Source: Streptomyces jumonjinensis (GTDB taxonomy: Bacteria; Actinomycetota; Actinomycetes; Streptomycetales; Streptomycetaceae). From it: 52,578 nucleotides of DNA. Positions 1 to 7,634 of the stretch are shown piece by piece. Within the stretch, counting starts at the first letter, position 1. Every line of letters begins with the position of its first letter. The notes under the pieces are model-generated. The model was not told where the DNA came from and made no database searches. It saw nothing but the letters and a program-made list of their open reading frames with translations. The stretch is from the NCBI RefSeq assembly GCF_009600885.1, contig NZ_VCLA01000196.1:1-52578 (forward strand), read 5' to 3'. The translations under genes were made by a program, and so were the position numbers.

Positions 1-525
1 TCGCTGGTCAAGGGCGGCCGTCCGCTGCTCTCGAAGGTGAAGATGGGCCTCGGCTGGGAGCCCGCCTACCGGGGCAAGGACATCGACCTCGACGCCTCGG
101 TGATCGCCTACGGCCCGAACCGCAATCATCTGGACAGCTGCTACTTCGGCAAGCTGGCGATCCTGAACGGCTCGGTCAAGCACTCGGGCGACAATCTGAC
201 GGGTGAGGGCGCGGGCGACGACGAGGTGATCGTCGTCGATCTCGGCCGCCTTCCTGCCGAGGCCACCGGCCTGGTCTTCACGGTGAACTCGTTCTCGGGA
301 CAGAAGTTCACCGAGGTCGCCAAGGCGTACTGCCGGCTGATGGACGCGGCCACCGGCGAGGAACTGGTCCGCTTCGACCTCACCACCGCCGAGCCGCAGA
401 CCGGGGTGATGATGGCCAAGCTGATCAAGCAGTTCTCCGGGGAGTGGGAGATGACCGCCATGGGCGACTTCGTCAAGTCGCGGACCGTGCGCGGCATGGT
501 GAAGCCCGCCGGTCAGGCGCTCTGA
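1..525 (+). CDS. TerD-family protein, C-terminal part (5' end cut by window)
   Basis: The frame is open from base 1 to the TGA at 523-525, giving 174 visible residues; TerD proteins are about 190 residues, so roughly the first 15 are outside the window. The visible part begins SLVKGGRPLLSKVKMGLGWE, the usual TerD N-terminal strand. KDIDLDASVIAYG carries the acidic calcium-binding residues, and GLVFTVNSFSGQKFTEVAKA and KQFSGEWEMTAMGDF are typical later blocks. TerD proteins bind calcium and are linked to tellurite resistance and general stress in actinobacteria; the exact role is unknown. The ATG at 37 is internal to the conserved domain and is not the start. A strong hairpin follows. Confidence 0.9.
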   Translation, partial: SLVKGGRPLLSKVKMGLGWEPAYRGKDIDLDASVIAYGPNRNHLDSCYFGKLAILNGSVKHSGDNLTGEGAGDDEVIVVDLGRLPAEATGLVFTVNSFSGQKFTEVAKAYCRLMDAATGEELVRFDLTTAEPQTGVMMAKLIKQFSGEWEMTAMGDFVKSRTVRGMVKPAGQAL

Positions 526-585
526 CCAGTCGGTCCAGTCGGTGAAGACCCGGTCGAGAAGGTCGGGCCGGTCGGGCCTGTGAAA

Positions 586-633
586 CCGCCGGGGCCCGCT
601 GCCGTCGTCATACGCGGCAGCGGGCCCCGGCGG
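586..633. terminator. Bidirectional terminator hairpin
   Basis: Perfect 19-bp inverted repeat (586-604 with 615-633) with a 10-nt loop. It lies between the TerD-family gene on + and the small gene on -, which converge on it, so it can serve both. Confidence 0.8.
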
Positions 634-642
634 AAGCGGACC

Positions 643-873
643 TCAGAGCTTGGCCAGTTTGGCGAAGGGGCTGGCGATCCTGCCCCTTCGTCCGGAGAAA
701 TCGACGAGCACGGCGGCGTTGTCATGCTCCACCGCGATGATTCTTCCCAGGCCGAATTGATCGTGCGAGACCCGGTCGCCCACCGTGTACTGCTCGATCG
801 GCGGGGCTGCCGGGGCGTTGCGGTTGAAGGGACTGGACGGCAGATGTCGCCGGGATCCGGCTGATTTCGTCAT
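643..873 (-). CDS. Small KOW/Tudor-like protein, 76 aa, function unknown
   Basis: The protein starts MTKSAGSRRHLPS and has one compact region, YTVGDRVSHDQFGLGRIIAVEHDN, followed by VLVDFSGRRGRIASPFAKLAKL. The GD-x-V-x-H-x-x-F/Y-G-x-G-x-V/I pattern is the same as in CarD/TRCF-type KOW domains and the UvrD C-terminal Tudor-like domain, which contact RNA polymerase or DNA. The ATG at 873 was chosen because GGGAGAGG lies about 14 nt upstream; an in-frame ATG at 915 would add 14 residues unlike the rest. No partner gene is evident. A regulatory role is possible but not shown by the sequence. Confidence 0.7.
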   Translation of the reverse strand: MTKSAGSRRHLPSSPFNRNAPAAPPIEQYTVGDRVSHDQFGLGRIIAVEHDNAAVLVDFSGRRGRIASPFAKLAKL

Positions 874-1013
874 TACCGTGAGTATGACCTCTCCCGCCGC
901 ATGATGACAGCGCACAGGGGGGACCGTGGTCAGATCGCAACCGGATCCGCACCTCCATTTGCGGCTGAATGCCTGGTCAGCGACGCGCCAGGACCGGTTT
1001 CACGGAATCTCGG

Positions 1014-2030
1014 TCAGAACAGCGCGCTGTAGGCGTTGAGGGCGGGTTGCCCGCCGAGATGGGCGTAGAGCACGGTCGAGCCGGACCCGATCTCGCCCCG
1101 GCCGACAAGGTCGATCAAGGCCGCCATCGACTTGCCCTCGTACACCGGATCGGTGACCATGCCCTCCGTACGGGCCGCGAGCCGCATCGCCGCCAGGGTC
1201 CGCTCGTCCGGGATGCCGTACACCCCCGCGTGGTAGCGCTCGTCCAGCTCGATGTCCGTATCCCGCAGTTCGCGTTCCACCCCGATGAGGGACGCGGTGT
1301 TCCGCGCGATGCGGCTGATCTGCTCCCGGGTGCGCTCCGGCGCGGCGGACGCGTCGACGCCGAGGACGCGCCGGGGCCTGCCGCCCGCCTCCTCCAGCGC
1401 GGCGAACCCAGCGATCATCCCGGCCTGGGTGCTGCCGGTCACCGAACAGACCACGATCGTGTCGAAGAAGACCCCCAGTCGGTCCTCCTGCTCGGCCACC
1501 TCGTACGCCCAGCCGGCGAAGCCGAGCCCGCCCAGCGGATGGTCGGAGGCCCCGGCGGGAATGGCGTAGGGGCGACCGCCGCGCTCCTCGACCTCCCGGA
1601 GCGCCTGCTCCCAGCTCTCTTTGACTCCTATGCCGAAGCCCGCGCGCACCAGCCGGACGTCCGCGCCGGCGAGCCGGCTGATCAGGATGTTGCCGACCTT
1701 GTCGTAGACCGCGTCCGGCCAGTCCACCCAGCTCTCCTGGATCAGTACGCAGCCGAGCCCGGCGCGGGCGGCGACGGCGGCGACCTGACGGGTGTGGTTG
1801 GACTGGACCCCGCCGATGGAGACCAGGGTGTCGCAGCCCTGGGCGAGGGCGTCGGCGACGAGATACTCCAGCTTCCGCGTCTTGTTGCCGCCGTAGGCGA
1901 TGGGCGAGTTGCAGTCCTCGCGCTTGGCCCAGAGCGCGGCGCCGCCGAGACGGTGGGTGAGCCGGTCGAGCCGGTGCACCGGGGAAGGACCGAACAGCAG
2001 CGGATACCGCTCGTACGACAGGATCGACAC
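1014..2030 (-). CDS. acdS: 1-aminocyclopropane-1-carboxylate (ACC) deaminase
   Basis: PLP enzyme that converts ACC, the ethylene precursor of plants, to 2-oxobutyrate and ammonia in the cytosol. The protein is 338 aa, the usual length of the family. The PLP lysine lies in GGNKTRKLEY (about K50), and the catalytic serine in SIGGVQSNHTR (about S77). Two positions that separate ACC deaminase from D-cysteine desulfhydrase are of the ACC deaminase type: Glu in DPVYEGKSM (about 294) and Leu in YAHLGGQ (about 321). The GTG at 2030 is preceded by AAGGAG six bases upstream, which sets the start; the open frame continues upstream to 2141 but in repeat-rich sequence. Monocistronic as far as can be seen; no adjacent Lrp-type regulator. 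Confidence 0.93.
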   Translation of the reverse strand: MSILSYERYPLLFGPSPVHRLDRLTHRLGGAALWAKREDCNSPIAYGGNKTRKLEYLVADALAQGCDTLVSIGGVQSNHTRQVAAVAARAGLGCVLIQESWVDWPDAVYDKVGNILISRLAGADVRLVRAGFGIGVKESWEQALREVEERGGRPYAIPAGASDHPLGGLGFAGWAYEVAEQEDRLGVFFDTIVVCSVTGSTQAGMIAGFAALEEAGGRPRRVLGVDASAAPERTREQISRIARNTASLIGVERELRDTDIELDERYHAGVYGIPDERTLAAMRLAARTEGMVTDPVYEGKSMAALIDLVGRGEIGSGSTVLYAHLGGQPALNAYSALF

Positions 2031-2064
2031 ACTCAGCTCCTTCGGTTCGGATTCCGCCGTCGGG

Positions 2065-2119
2065 TGATCGGCGGAGCGTGATCGGCGGACGGTGATCGGC
2101 GACCGTGATCTGCGGGCCG
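2065..2119. repeat. Short tandem repeat upstream of acdS, about 14 bp x 4
   Basis: Four units beginning TGATCGGCGG or TGATCTGCGG start at 2065, 2079, 2093 and 2106 (14, 14, 13 and 14 bp). They lie in the 5' region of acdS, just upstream of its ribosome binding site. Confidence 0.75.
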
Positions 2120-2127
2120 TGCCCGCC

Positions 2128-2191
2128 GGACCCGCCGGCACAGCGGGGTCACCGCCGGGGCCGGACCCGCCGGCACGGCGAGGTCACCGCC
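2128..2191. repeat. 29-bp direct repeat reaching into the 3' end of rsr
   Basis: Two 29-bp copies, 2128-2156 and 2163-2191, differ at only two positions. The right copy contains the rsr stop codon (2184-2186), so the left copy is a duplicate of the rsr 3' end. Confidence 0.75.
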
Positions 2192-3761
2192 AGGGCCAGT
2201 CCCCGTCCAGGCCGCTCTCCAGCAGCGGCACCATCCGGAAGGCCGCGTCCGTCAGCCCCCCGAAGGTGTGCCGGCCGGGCGTTCCCGAGGCCGAGTGGCC
2301 CGCCGGGTAGCCCGCCAGATTCCAGGTGTAGACGGGGACGTCCGCCGGGACCTGCTCCCCCGGGTCGCCATGGGCCCAGCCCGCCGCCTGCTCATCGGTG
2401 ATGATCAGCACCCGGTCGTGATCGCGGTAGCGCTCGCCCACGGCCTCGGCGGTATGGGTGCCGCCGAGGCTGTCGAAGCGGCCCAGGACCTTCAGCACGG
2501 AGTCGCCCCGGCGGACCCTCACCCGGGCGCTGGACGAGCCGAACTGCACCAGATCGGCCTCCTGCGCCCGCATGGCGACCGCTATCCCGAACACGGCGGC
2601 GGCATCGGCCTTGTTGAGTGCGGAGCGGTCGGAGAGCGGCGACCACATCGAGCCCGAGCGGTCGACCAGGATCAGCGTCCGGCCGGGCAGCGCGGGCACA
2701 TTGGCCAGCGAGTGGCCGAGCGCCGTCTCCAGCGCGTAGGACCAGCGCAGCGAGGGAGCGTGCTGGTACGCGGCGAGATAGCGGAAGGGGAACTGACGGG
2801 CGCGGGCGATCTCCCCGGGGTCCGCGATCCGCGCCCCGACCGCCGTGGCGACCTCGTCCGAGACGCCGGCCCGGTCGAAGTTGCGCAGATTGCGCAGCAG
2901 CGCCATCGGCCCCATGGACGGGATCATGGCCTCCCAGGCCGCCGCGTCCAGCGGCCCCTGGAGCCAGCCCGCGAGCGCCTCCCAGGTGATTCCGGCCTCG
3001 GCGAGCCGGTCGGCCCCGCCGGGCGAGGTGAGCACCGAGCGCCGTTCGGCGACGGGGAGCGCCATCAGCTCGCGGTGGGCGATCAGGGTGCGCTCGGCGA
3101 TGGGCGGCACGGCGGCGTCGGGGTGATGGCGGCGGTCGAGCGCGTACCGGAACAGCTCGCCCTGCCATGGCTTGGCGGGGTGGGGCGGGGCGTGCACCAG
3201 ATTGAGGATGTCGCCGAAGCGGTAGTGCTTGGCGGCGGTGTCGTACGTCAGCAGCGCCTTTCCGTTCCAGAGCCGGGCCACCGCGTCGGCGATTCCGCGT
3301 TTGACGGGCTTGGGCACATTCCGGCCGTACCGAGAAGTCCAGTAACCGAGCAGTTCACCCGGTTCATCCGGGCGGCGCAGTACCGAGTCGATGACGCTCC
3401 GGTTCGATGGCCCTATAGCCATGGACGCGTCAATACGCGCCTTCACATATTCGGCGGCGGCGACCAGCGACGCGGTTCGCATATTGCCCTCGGCACGCAG
3501 CCAGCCGATCAGTCCGGCGGTCCACTCCGGGTCTTCGAGGGCGAGTCTCCGCACCAGTCGGATGAATCGGTCGTCACGGTCGTTTCCGGATTCGTAAAAC
3601 GTCTGCTGGGAGACGAAGTTGGCGACTGCCAGCAGAAACAGCTCGGAGCGCGCATCGCGCTCCCAACCAGGGCCGCCTTGGCGGTTGCGGAGCTCACAGC
3701 CGGTCGACAGCACAGGCGAGATGGACCGCGCTTTGCGTGCGCGGACATTGAAACGTGCCAC
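2184..3761 (-). CDS. rsr: Ro60/TROVE-domain RNA-binding protein
   Basis: Bacterial ortholog of the Ro60 autoantigen, a ring-shaped protein that binds Y RNAs and misfolded RNA ends and in Deinococcus works with PNPase. It is 525 aa. The N-terminal two thirds is the helical TROVE region: conserved blocks are NFVSQQTFYESGNDRDDRF, LRAEGNMRTASLVAAAEYVK, GRNVPKPVKRGIADAV and LLTYDTAAKHYRFGDILNLV. The C-terminal third is a von Willebrand A domain with an intact metal site: DRSGSM (about residue 367), a Thr in GGTHTAEAV and an Asp in IITDEQA. The start is the GTG at 3761, behind a GGGGGGA motif. No rtcB/rtcA or helicase gene is adjacent. The 280 bases upstream hold several hairpins and no gene, which fits the usual placement of a Y RNA. 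Confidence 0.92.
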   Translation of the reverse strand: MARFNVRARKARSISPVLSTGCELRNRQGGPGWERDARSELFLLAVANFVSQQTFYESGNDRDDRFIRLVRRLALEDPEWTAGLIGWLRAEGNMRTASLVAAAEYVKARIDASMAIGPSNRSVIDSVLRRPDEPGELLGYWTSRYGRNVPKPVKRGIADAVARLWNGKALLTYDTAAKHYRFGDILNLVHAPPHPAKPWQGELFRYALDRRHHPDAAVPPIAERTLIAHRELMALPVAERRSVLTSPGGADRLAEAGITWEALAGWLQGPLDAAAWEAMIPSMGPMALLRNLRNFDRAGVSDEVATAVGARIADPGEIARARQFPFRYLAAYQHAPSLRWSYALETALGHSLANVPALPGRTLILVDRSGSMWSPLSDRSALNKADAAAVFGIAVAMRAQEADLVQFGSSSARVRVRRGDSVLKVLGRFDSLGGTHTAEAVGERYRDHDRVLIITDEQAAGWAHGDPGEQVPADVPVYTWNLAGYPAGHSASGTPGRHTFGGLTDAAFRMVPLLESGLDGDWPWR

Positions 3762-3792
3762 TCAATTCCCCCCGTCACAGGGGACGCACAGC

Positions 3793-3818
3793 GCGAGGGC
3801 GCCCAAAGGCGCCCTCGC
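3793..3818. terminator. GC-rich hairpin in the rsr leader (terminator or attenuator)
   Basis: Perfect 11-bp stem (3793-3803 with 3808-3818) with a 4-nt loop, ending 32 bases upstream of the rsr GTG. No T-run follows on either strand. It could end a short RNA made upstream of rsr, or form part of the rsr 5' leader. Confidence 0.5.
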
Positions 3819-3829
3819 ATTGAGCCTCC

Positions 3830-4010
3830 CGAGATCAAAGTAGCGGCGGCTTGATTCTTTGCAGGAAGTAGCCGCAGCCAGCGCACCGGGAGGTGCGCCC
3901 ATCATAAGGCCAGGATCCAGAGAACACGTCCGGCGGAACCGAAGCCGCTGCCGGGACTCTAACCCTGTGACCGCCGCGTCTCGAATGACGGCTGGTCATA
4001 CCTTCACATC
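3830..4010 (-). ncRNA. Candidate structured RNA upstream of rsr (possible Y RNA)
   Basis: Read on the - strand, this gene-free stretch has consecutive stems. The first is a long one with loop ATTCGA, TGACC-a-GCCGTC with GAC-gc-GGCGGTCA. Next comes a T-arm-like GGG-TTAGAGT-CCC, then CCGGC/GCCGG closing a stem with a C(TTCG)G tetraloop. A perfect 7-bp hairpin follows at 3881-3898, and a 6-bp stem closes an 18-nt loop (3846-3851 with 3870-3875). Bacterial Y RNAs are usually encoded next to rsr and carry a tRNA-like module, so position and the T-arm-like element are suggestive. I cannot fold the full tRNA-like module by eye, and the ends are arbitrary. A long mRNA leader is the alternative. Confidence 0.3.
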
Positions 4011-4026
4011 CGGGTGGGAATCGCTG

Positions 4027-4040
4027 CCGGGAAATCCCGG
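4027..4040. terminator. Short hairpin just after the phoX stop codon
   Basis: CCGGGAAATCCCGG, a 5-bp stem with a 4-nt loop (6 bp if the closing A-T forms), directly downstream of the PhoX-like gene on -. Confidence 0.4.
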
Positions 4041-4041
4041 A

Positions 4042-5457
4042 TCAGTCGCGGTGGGAGTGCCGCCGCCATGGCCCGGTGATCGCGAACATGATCCCCGGGG
4101 CCTGCATGCTCGCGTACAGCGTCCGCCCGTCGGGGGAGAAGACGACTCCGGCGAACTCGCTGTAATCCGGCTTCTCCTCGGTGCCTATGTTCCGCTCGTT
4201 GCGGGCGATGGGGTAGATACGGCCCCGGTCGGTCGCGCCGAAGAGATGCTGGGCCCCGGCGCCGTCCTCGGCGACGACCAGCCCGCCGTACGGCGACACG
4301 GTGATGTTGTCGGGTCCGTCGTAGCCGTCGTCGACGCCGAGGATCACCTTCAGGGTGAGGGTGCGGCGCCGGGGGTCGTAGAACCAGACCTGGCCGTTGT
4401 GCTGGGCGGGGCTGTCGGCACGGGCGTAGGAGGAGACGAAGTACGCGCCCCCGTCGCCCCACCACATGCCTTCGAGCTTGCGGCCCCGGGTGATCGCGCT
4501 GTCGGCGAACTGCTGCCGTACGGGGGTGGTGCGGGCGTCCCGGTCGGGTACGTCGGTCCAGTCCACGCCGTAGACGGTGCCGGCCCTGGTGGCGCGGGAG
4601 AGGTCGTCGACGAGCCGGCCCCGGGAGTCGAAACAGCGGGGGGCCTGGAGCACCCCGGCGTCGTCCGCGAGGCCGCGCAGCCTGCCGCGCCCGTGCCGGA
4701 AGCCCTGGGGCGGCACCCAGCGGTAGAAGAAGCCGTTGGGTTCGTCGGCGTCCTCGGTGAGATACGCGTGACCGCGCCGGGGGTCGATGACGACGGCCTC
4801 ATGGGCGTACCGGCCGAGGGCCTTGACCGGCCGGGGGTCGCGGTTGGCCCGGCGGTCGTAGGGGTCGACCTCGAAGACATAGCCGTGGTCCCGGGTCATG
4901 CCGTTCTGGCCCGCGAGCTCCTCGCTCTCCTCGCAGGTGAGCCAGGTGCCCCAGGGGGTGCCGCCGCCGGCGCAGTTGGTGGAGGTCCCGGCGACGCCGA
5001 CCCACTGGGCGACCTCGCCGTGCGGGCGGACCTCCACCACGGTGCAGCCGCCGGACGCGGCCGGGTCGTAGACCAGTCCCTCGGTCAGCGGGACCGGGTG
5101 GCGCCAGCGGGAACGGACGCCGCGCAGCTCATGGTTGACGACGAGGAGGGTGACGCCCCGGGGGCCGGCGAAGGCTGCGGCGCCATCGTGGTTCGAGGGG
5201 GTGAACTCGCCCGACTCCAGGCGGGTGACCCCGCTGTGGGTGAGGACCCGGTAGGAGAAGCCCTGGGGGAGGGCGAGCAGCCCATCGGGGTCGGGGAGCA
5301 GCGGACCGTAGCCGGGCCCGTCGTCGTCCGTGCCCGCCGGGTCCTCGGCGGCGAGGGCGCCGGGGGCGGTGGCGAGTGCGGCGACGCTGCCGGTGAGGGC
5401 GAGGCCGGCGCCGGTGAGGGCGGAGTGTCTGCTGAATTCTCGGCGGGTGAGGGTCAT
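4042..5457 (-). CDS. PhoX-family (DUF839) phosphatase, Tat-exported
   Basis: Predicted 471-aa extracytoplasmic phosphomonoesterase. The N-terminus MTLTRREFSRHSALTG is a twin-arginine signal (TRREF) followed by a hydrophobic stretch and an ALA-type cleavage region near residue 36. PhoX enzymes use an iron/calcium cofactor; the block GTWLTCEESEE holds the conserved cysteine and glutamates, and NHELRG supplies another metal-binding glutamate. Later blocks (KALGRYAHEAVVIDP, YLTEDADEPNGFFYRW) are typical of the family. The ATG at 5457 follows AGGAGA six bases upstream, which fixes the start; an earlier in-frame start at 5559 would bury the Tat signal. It is on the same strand as rsr but 280 bp away, so probably a separate unit. 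Phosphate-starvation control is common for this family; upstream only a single weak GTTCA half-site is visible. Confidence 0.88.
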   Translation of the reverse strand: MTLTRREFSRHSALTGAGLALTGSVAALATAPGALAAEDPAGTDDDGPGYGPLLPDPDGLLALPQGFSYRVLTHSGVTRLESGEFTPSNHDGAAAFAGPRGVTLLVVNHELRGVRSRWRHPVPLTEGLVYDPAASGGCTVVEVRPHGEVAQWVGVAGTSTNCAGGGTPWGTWLTCEESEELAGQNGMTRDHGYVFEVDPYDRRANRDPRPVKALGRYAHEAVVIDPRRGHAYLTEDADEPNGFFYRWVPPQGFRHGRGRLRGLADDAGVLQAPRCFDSRGRLVDDLSRATRAGTVYGVDWTDVPDRDARTTPVRQQFADSAITRGRKLEGMWWGDGGAYFVSSYARADSPAQHNGQVWFYDPRRRTLTLKVILGVDDGYDGPDNITVSPYGGLVVAEDGAGAQHLFGATDRGRIYPIARNERNIGTEEKPDYSEFAGVVFSPDGRTLYASMQAPGIMFAITGPWRRHSHRD

Positions 5458-5584
5458 CGGCTGTCTCCTGAGGGGGCCTGATCGTCCTGAGGGAGTTCTT
5501 TCCCGTGCTGCCGAAGGCGAGCACACGATTCCTCCCTCGCGGGACGGTGGTTTGAACACCGGACGGCCCGGGACTTGGGAAACC

Positions 5585-5600
5585 GGCCATTCCTATGGCC
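5585..5600. promoter_or_regulatory. Palindrome upstream of the PhoX-like gene
   Basis: GGCCAT-TCCT-ATGGCC, a perfect 6-bp dyad with 4-nt spacer about 130 bases upstream of the start. It may be an operator or a small hairpin; no regulator can be named. Confidence 0.3.
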
Positions 5601-5639
5601 GACTTACCATGGGGTCGCCCAGCCGCGCCCACCAGGGAA

Positions 5640-5665
5640 CCCTCGCCGTCGGACCGCGGCGAGGG
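5640..5665. terminator. Hairpin downstream of the 496-aa gene
   Basis: Perfect 9-bp stem (5640-5648 with 5657-5665) with an 8-nt loop, about 120 bases past the stop codon of the - strand gene at 5784. Confidence 0.5.
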
Positions 5666-5682
5666 CCTTCCGCGCCCCCGGG

Positions 5683-5766
5683 GTACGGGAGCGGGGTACA
5701 GGAGCCCGGGGTACGGGACCGGCTCCGGGAGCCCGGGGTACGGGACCGGGCCCGTGAGCCCGGGCC
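5683..5766. repeat. GC-rich direct repeats in the 5458-5783 gap
   Basis: A 22-bp unit (GGAGCCCGGGGTACGGGACC plus GG) occurs at 5701-5722 and 5728-5749, with a decayed copy just upstream. The rest of this 326-bp gap holds the hairpin at 5640, the palindrome at 5585 and the PhoX-like gene's 5' region; I see no gene in it. Confidence 0.7.
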
Positions 5767-5783
5767 CCGTGCCCCGCGAGCGC

Positions 5784-7274
5784 TCAGGACATACCGGCGC
5801 CGCTCTGTCCGCCCTGCCGGGAGCGGGCCTTGAACGCCGCCTTGCGGGCCTCCTTCGCCGACTTCTTGTCGGGGTGGATGCGGCCCATCGCCTCCAGAAC
5901 GTCCGCCGTCGCCGGGTGGTCCACCCGCCACGCCGCCTCGAAGAAGCCGCTGTGCTGTCCGGTCAGCCCCGCCACCAGGCTCCGCAGCTCCTCCGACTCC
6001 CCGTCCGCGTCGAGCTGCGCCGCGATCGTGTCCACCGAGAGCCAGAAGACCATCGACTCGGGCGGTGCGGGCACCTCCGCCGCTCCCCGCTCCGCCAGCC
6101 AGACCCGCGCGAGACCGCCCAGCTCCAGATCGTCGAGGACCGCCCGGACCTCCGGCTCCGCCTGCGCGCCCACCAGCGTCAGCGCCTGCTGGCAGTGCAG
6201 CCGCCGCAGCGGCCCGCCCTGGTCCGCGCCCCGCGCCGCGGCGAGCAGCTCATGCGTCGCCGCCGCGGGCTCGCGCCGGGCCAGCCACTGCTCGGTCTCG
6301 GCGCGGGCGGCGGCCTCGGGGTAGTGGGCGAGCCCGTCGAGCAGCGCGTCCGCGCCCTTGTCGGCCAGCTCCCCGACCGCGGGGGCGTCCACCCCCGCCT
6401 CCAGCATCCGCGCCCGGACCCCGTACAGACCGAGCGGGGTCAGCCTGACCAGCCCGTACCGGGAGACGTCGGTGTCGTCCACGGCGGTCTCGGCCTCGGT
6501 CCCGGTCTCGGCGGGCCCGTCGCCCTCCTCGAACATCAGCGACTCGTCCATCGGCAGATACTCGACGAGACCGATCGGCTCCAGCAGCCGGAACTGGTCG
6601 TCGAGCCGGACCATCGCGTCCGAGACCTGCTCCAGCACATCGTCGGTGGGCTCGGACATGTCATCGGGCACGATCATGGACGCGGCGAGCGCGGGCAGCG
6701 GCACCGGCTGATCGTCCGCGCCGCCGTCCGTGACGGTGAGCAGATACAGATTGCCGAGCACCCCGTCGAGGAATTCGGCCTCGCCGTCCGGGTCCCAGTC
6801 CAGCAGCCCGTAATCGATCTCGCCGTCCTCGCCGATCGCCTCGGCCAGATCGTCCAGCACCGGCGCGATCGCGTCGGCGTACACGGCTTCGAGGGCCTCC
6901 TGCCAGATGGCGAGGATGTCCTGCGGCCCCCCGGAGACGATCAGCGCGAGGCTCTCGCCCGCGCGGGCCGTGCCGTACTCGGCGTCGGCCGACTCCGGGT
7001 CCTCGATCTCGATCAGGCCCGCGTCCACCGCGGTGCGCCATGCCTCACTGGCGTACGCCGGTCCGTCGTCGTCCGCGCCCAGGCCCAGCGCCTCGGCCGC
7101 CTCGGGCAATTGCTCCTCGATCAGCTCACCGCCCGCGCCCACCCGGGTCTGCGGGCCCGCCCAGCGGGCGAGCCGTACGGCCCTGGTCAGCAGAGGGGCG
7201 GCGAGCGCCTCCCGCGCCAGCTCCGCGTCCGAGGGCAGCCGCACGGGCGGCAGGGTGGGACCGTCGTGGGACAT
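5784..7274 (-). CDS. Conserved-looking acidic protein of unknown function, 496 aa
   Basis: I do not recognise this protein. It is rich in Ala, Asp and Glu, has no signal peptide or transmembrane stretch, and no obvious catalytic motif. It begins MSHDGPTLPPVRLPSDAELA; the middle carries very acidic runs such as EAIGEDGEIDYGLLDWDPDG. The C-terminal third (about 330-470) looks helical and repeat-like (LAHYPEAAARAETEQWLARR, LTGQHSGFFEAAWRVDHPAT). It ends in a basic tail, KKSAKEARKAAFKARSRQ. The ATG at 7274 lies ten bases after GAGGAG; the frame is open further upstream to 7586 but in atypical sequence. It is divergent from the nuclease gene across a 360-bp regulatory gap. Confidence 0.8.
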   Translation of the reverse strand: MSHDGPTLPPVRLPSDAELAREALAAPLLTRAVRLARWAGPQTRVGAGGELIEEQLPEAAEALGLGADDDGPAYASEAWRTAVDAGLIEIEDPESADAEYGTARAGESLALIVSGGPQDILAIWQEALEAVYADAIAPVLDDLAEAIGEDGEIDYGLLDWDPDGEAEFLDGVLGNLYLLTVTDGGADDQPVPLPALAASMIVPDDMSEPTDDVLEQVSDAMVRLDDQFRLLEPIGLVEYLPMDESLMFEEGDGPAETGTEAETAVDDTDVSRYGLVRLTPLGLYGVRARMLEAGVDAPAVGELADKGADALLDGLAHYPEAAARAETEQWLARREPAAATHELLAAARGADQGGPLRRLHCQQALTLVGAQAEPEVRAVLDDLELGGLARVWLAERGAAEVPAPPESMVFWLSVDTIAAQLDADGESEELRSLVAGLTGQHSGFFEAAWRVDHPATADVLEAMGRIHPDKKSAKEARKAAFKARSRQGGQSGAGMS

Positions 7275-7456
7275 CAGGCAGCTTCTCCTCGGGGGTGCGT
7301 ACGGGGCCCGTGCATGGCCCCTGGGCGGCCTCCAGCGTAGACGTATATCACCGGGTTTCGCCGCCCGGTCGGCAGACTCCGGACACTCTCCGCACCGCTG
7401 TCCGGCCAGGGCGCGCGCCCCCGCCGGACCTGCCCGGGACGCCCCCTCGTGCCCCG

Positions 7457-7489
7457 GTTCATCCCCTCGTATATCTCCGTACATCCGGC
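7457..7489 (+). promoter_or_regulatory. Candidate PHO box (PhoP direct repeats)
   Basis: Three adjacent 11-bp units: GTTCATCCCCT (7457), CGTATATCTCC (7468) and GTACATCCGGC (7479). Units 1 and 3 each match about 9 of 11 positions of the Streptomyces PhoP unit (G-G/T-TCA-YYY-R-G/C-G as I recall it); the middle one is poor. A TTGACA lies 5 bases downstream, the right distance for an activator. Confidence 0.35.
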
Positions 7490-7494
7490 GTGTC

Positions 7495-7523
7495 TTGACA
7501 AGGCCCCTGCCCAGCAAAGAGAT
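7495..7523 (+). promoter_or_regulatory. Candidate promoter of the secreted nuclease gene
   Basis: Perfect -35 TTGACA at 7495-7500; with a 17-bp spacer the -10 is AGAGAT, a weak match, as expected for an activator-dependent promoter. The predicted transcript has about 100 bases of leader before the ATG. Confidence 0.35.
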
Positions 7524-7634
7524 TGACGCGCGTAGAGCACCCGCCGTGCCGAACCGGAGCACCCCCCACGGGCGCCCGCCGGGCACGCGTCCCTGCCGTC
7601 CCGTCCCGCACCCTCCTCGATCCCGGAGAACCCG

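Noticed and set aside
3961..4010. A true tRNA gene in the rsr leader
   Set aside because: There is a T-arm-like element but no matching acceptor, D-arm and anticodon stem; kept only as a structured RNA candidate.
5530..5560. PHO box for the PhoX-like gene
   Set aside because: Only one half-site (GTTCAAACCAC on -) is recognisable; the neighbouring unit does not match.
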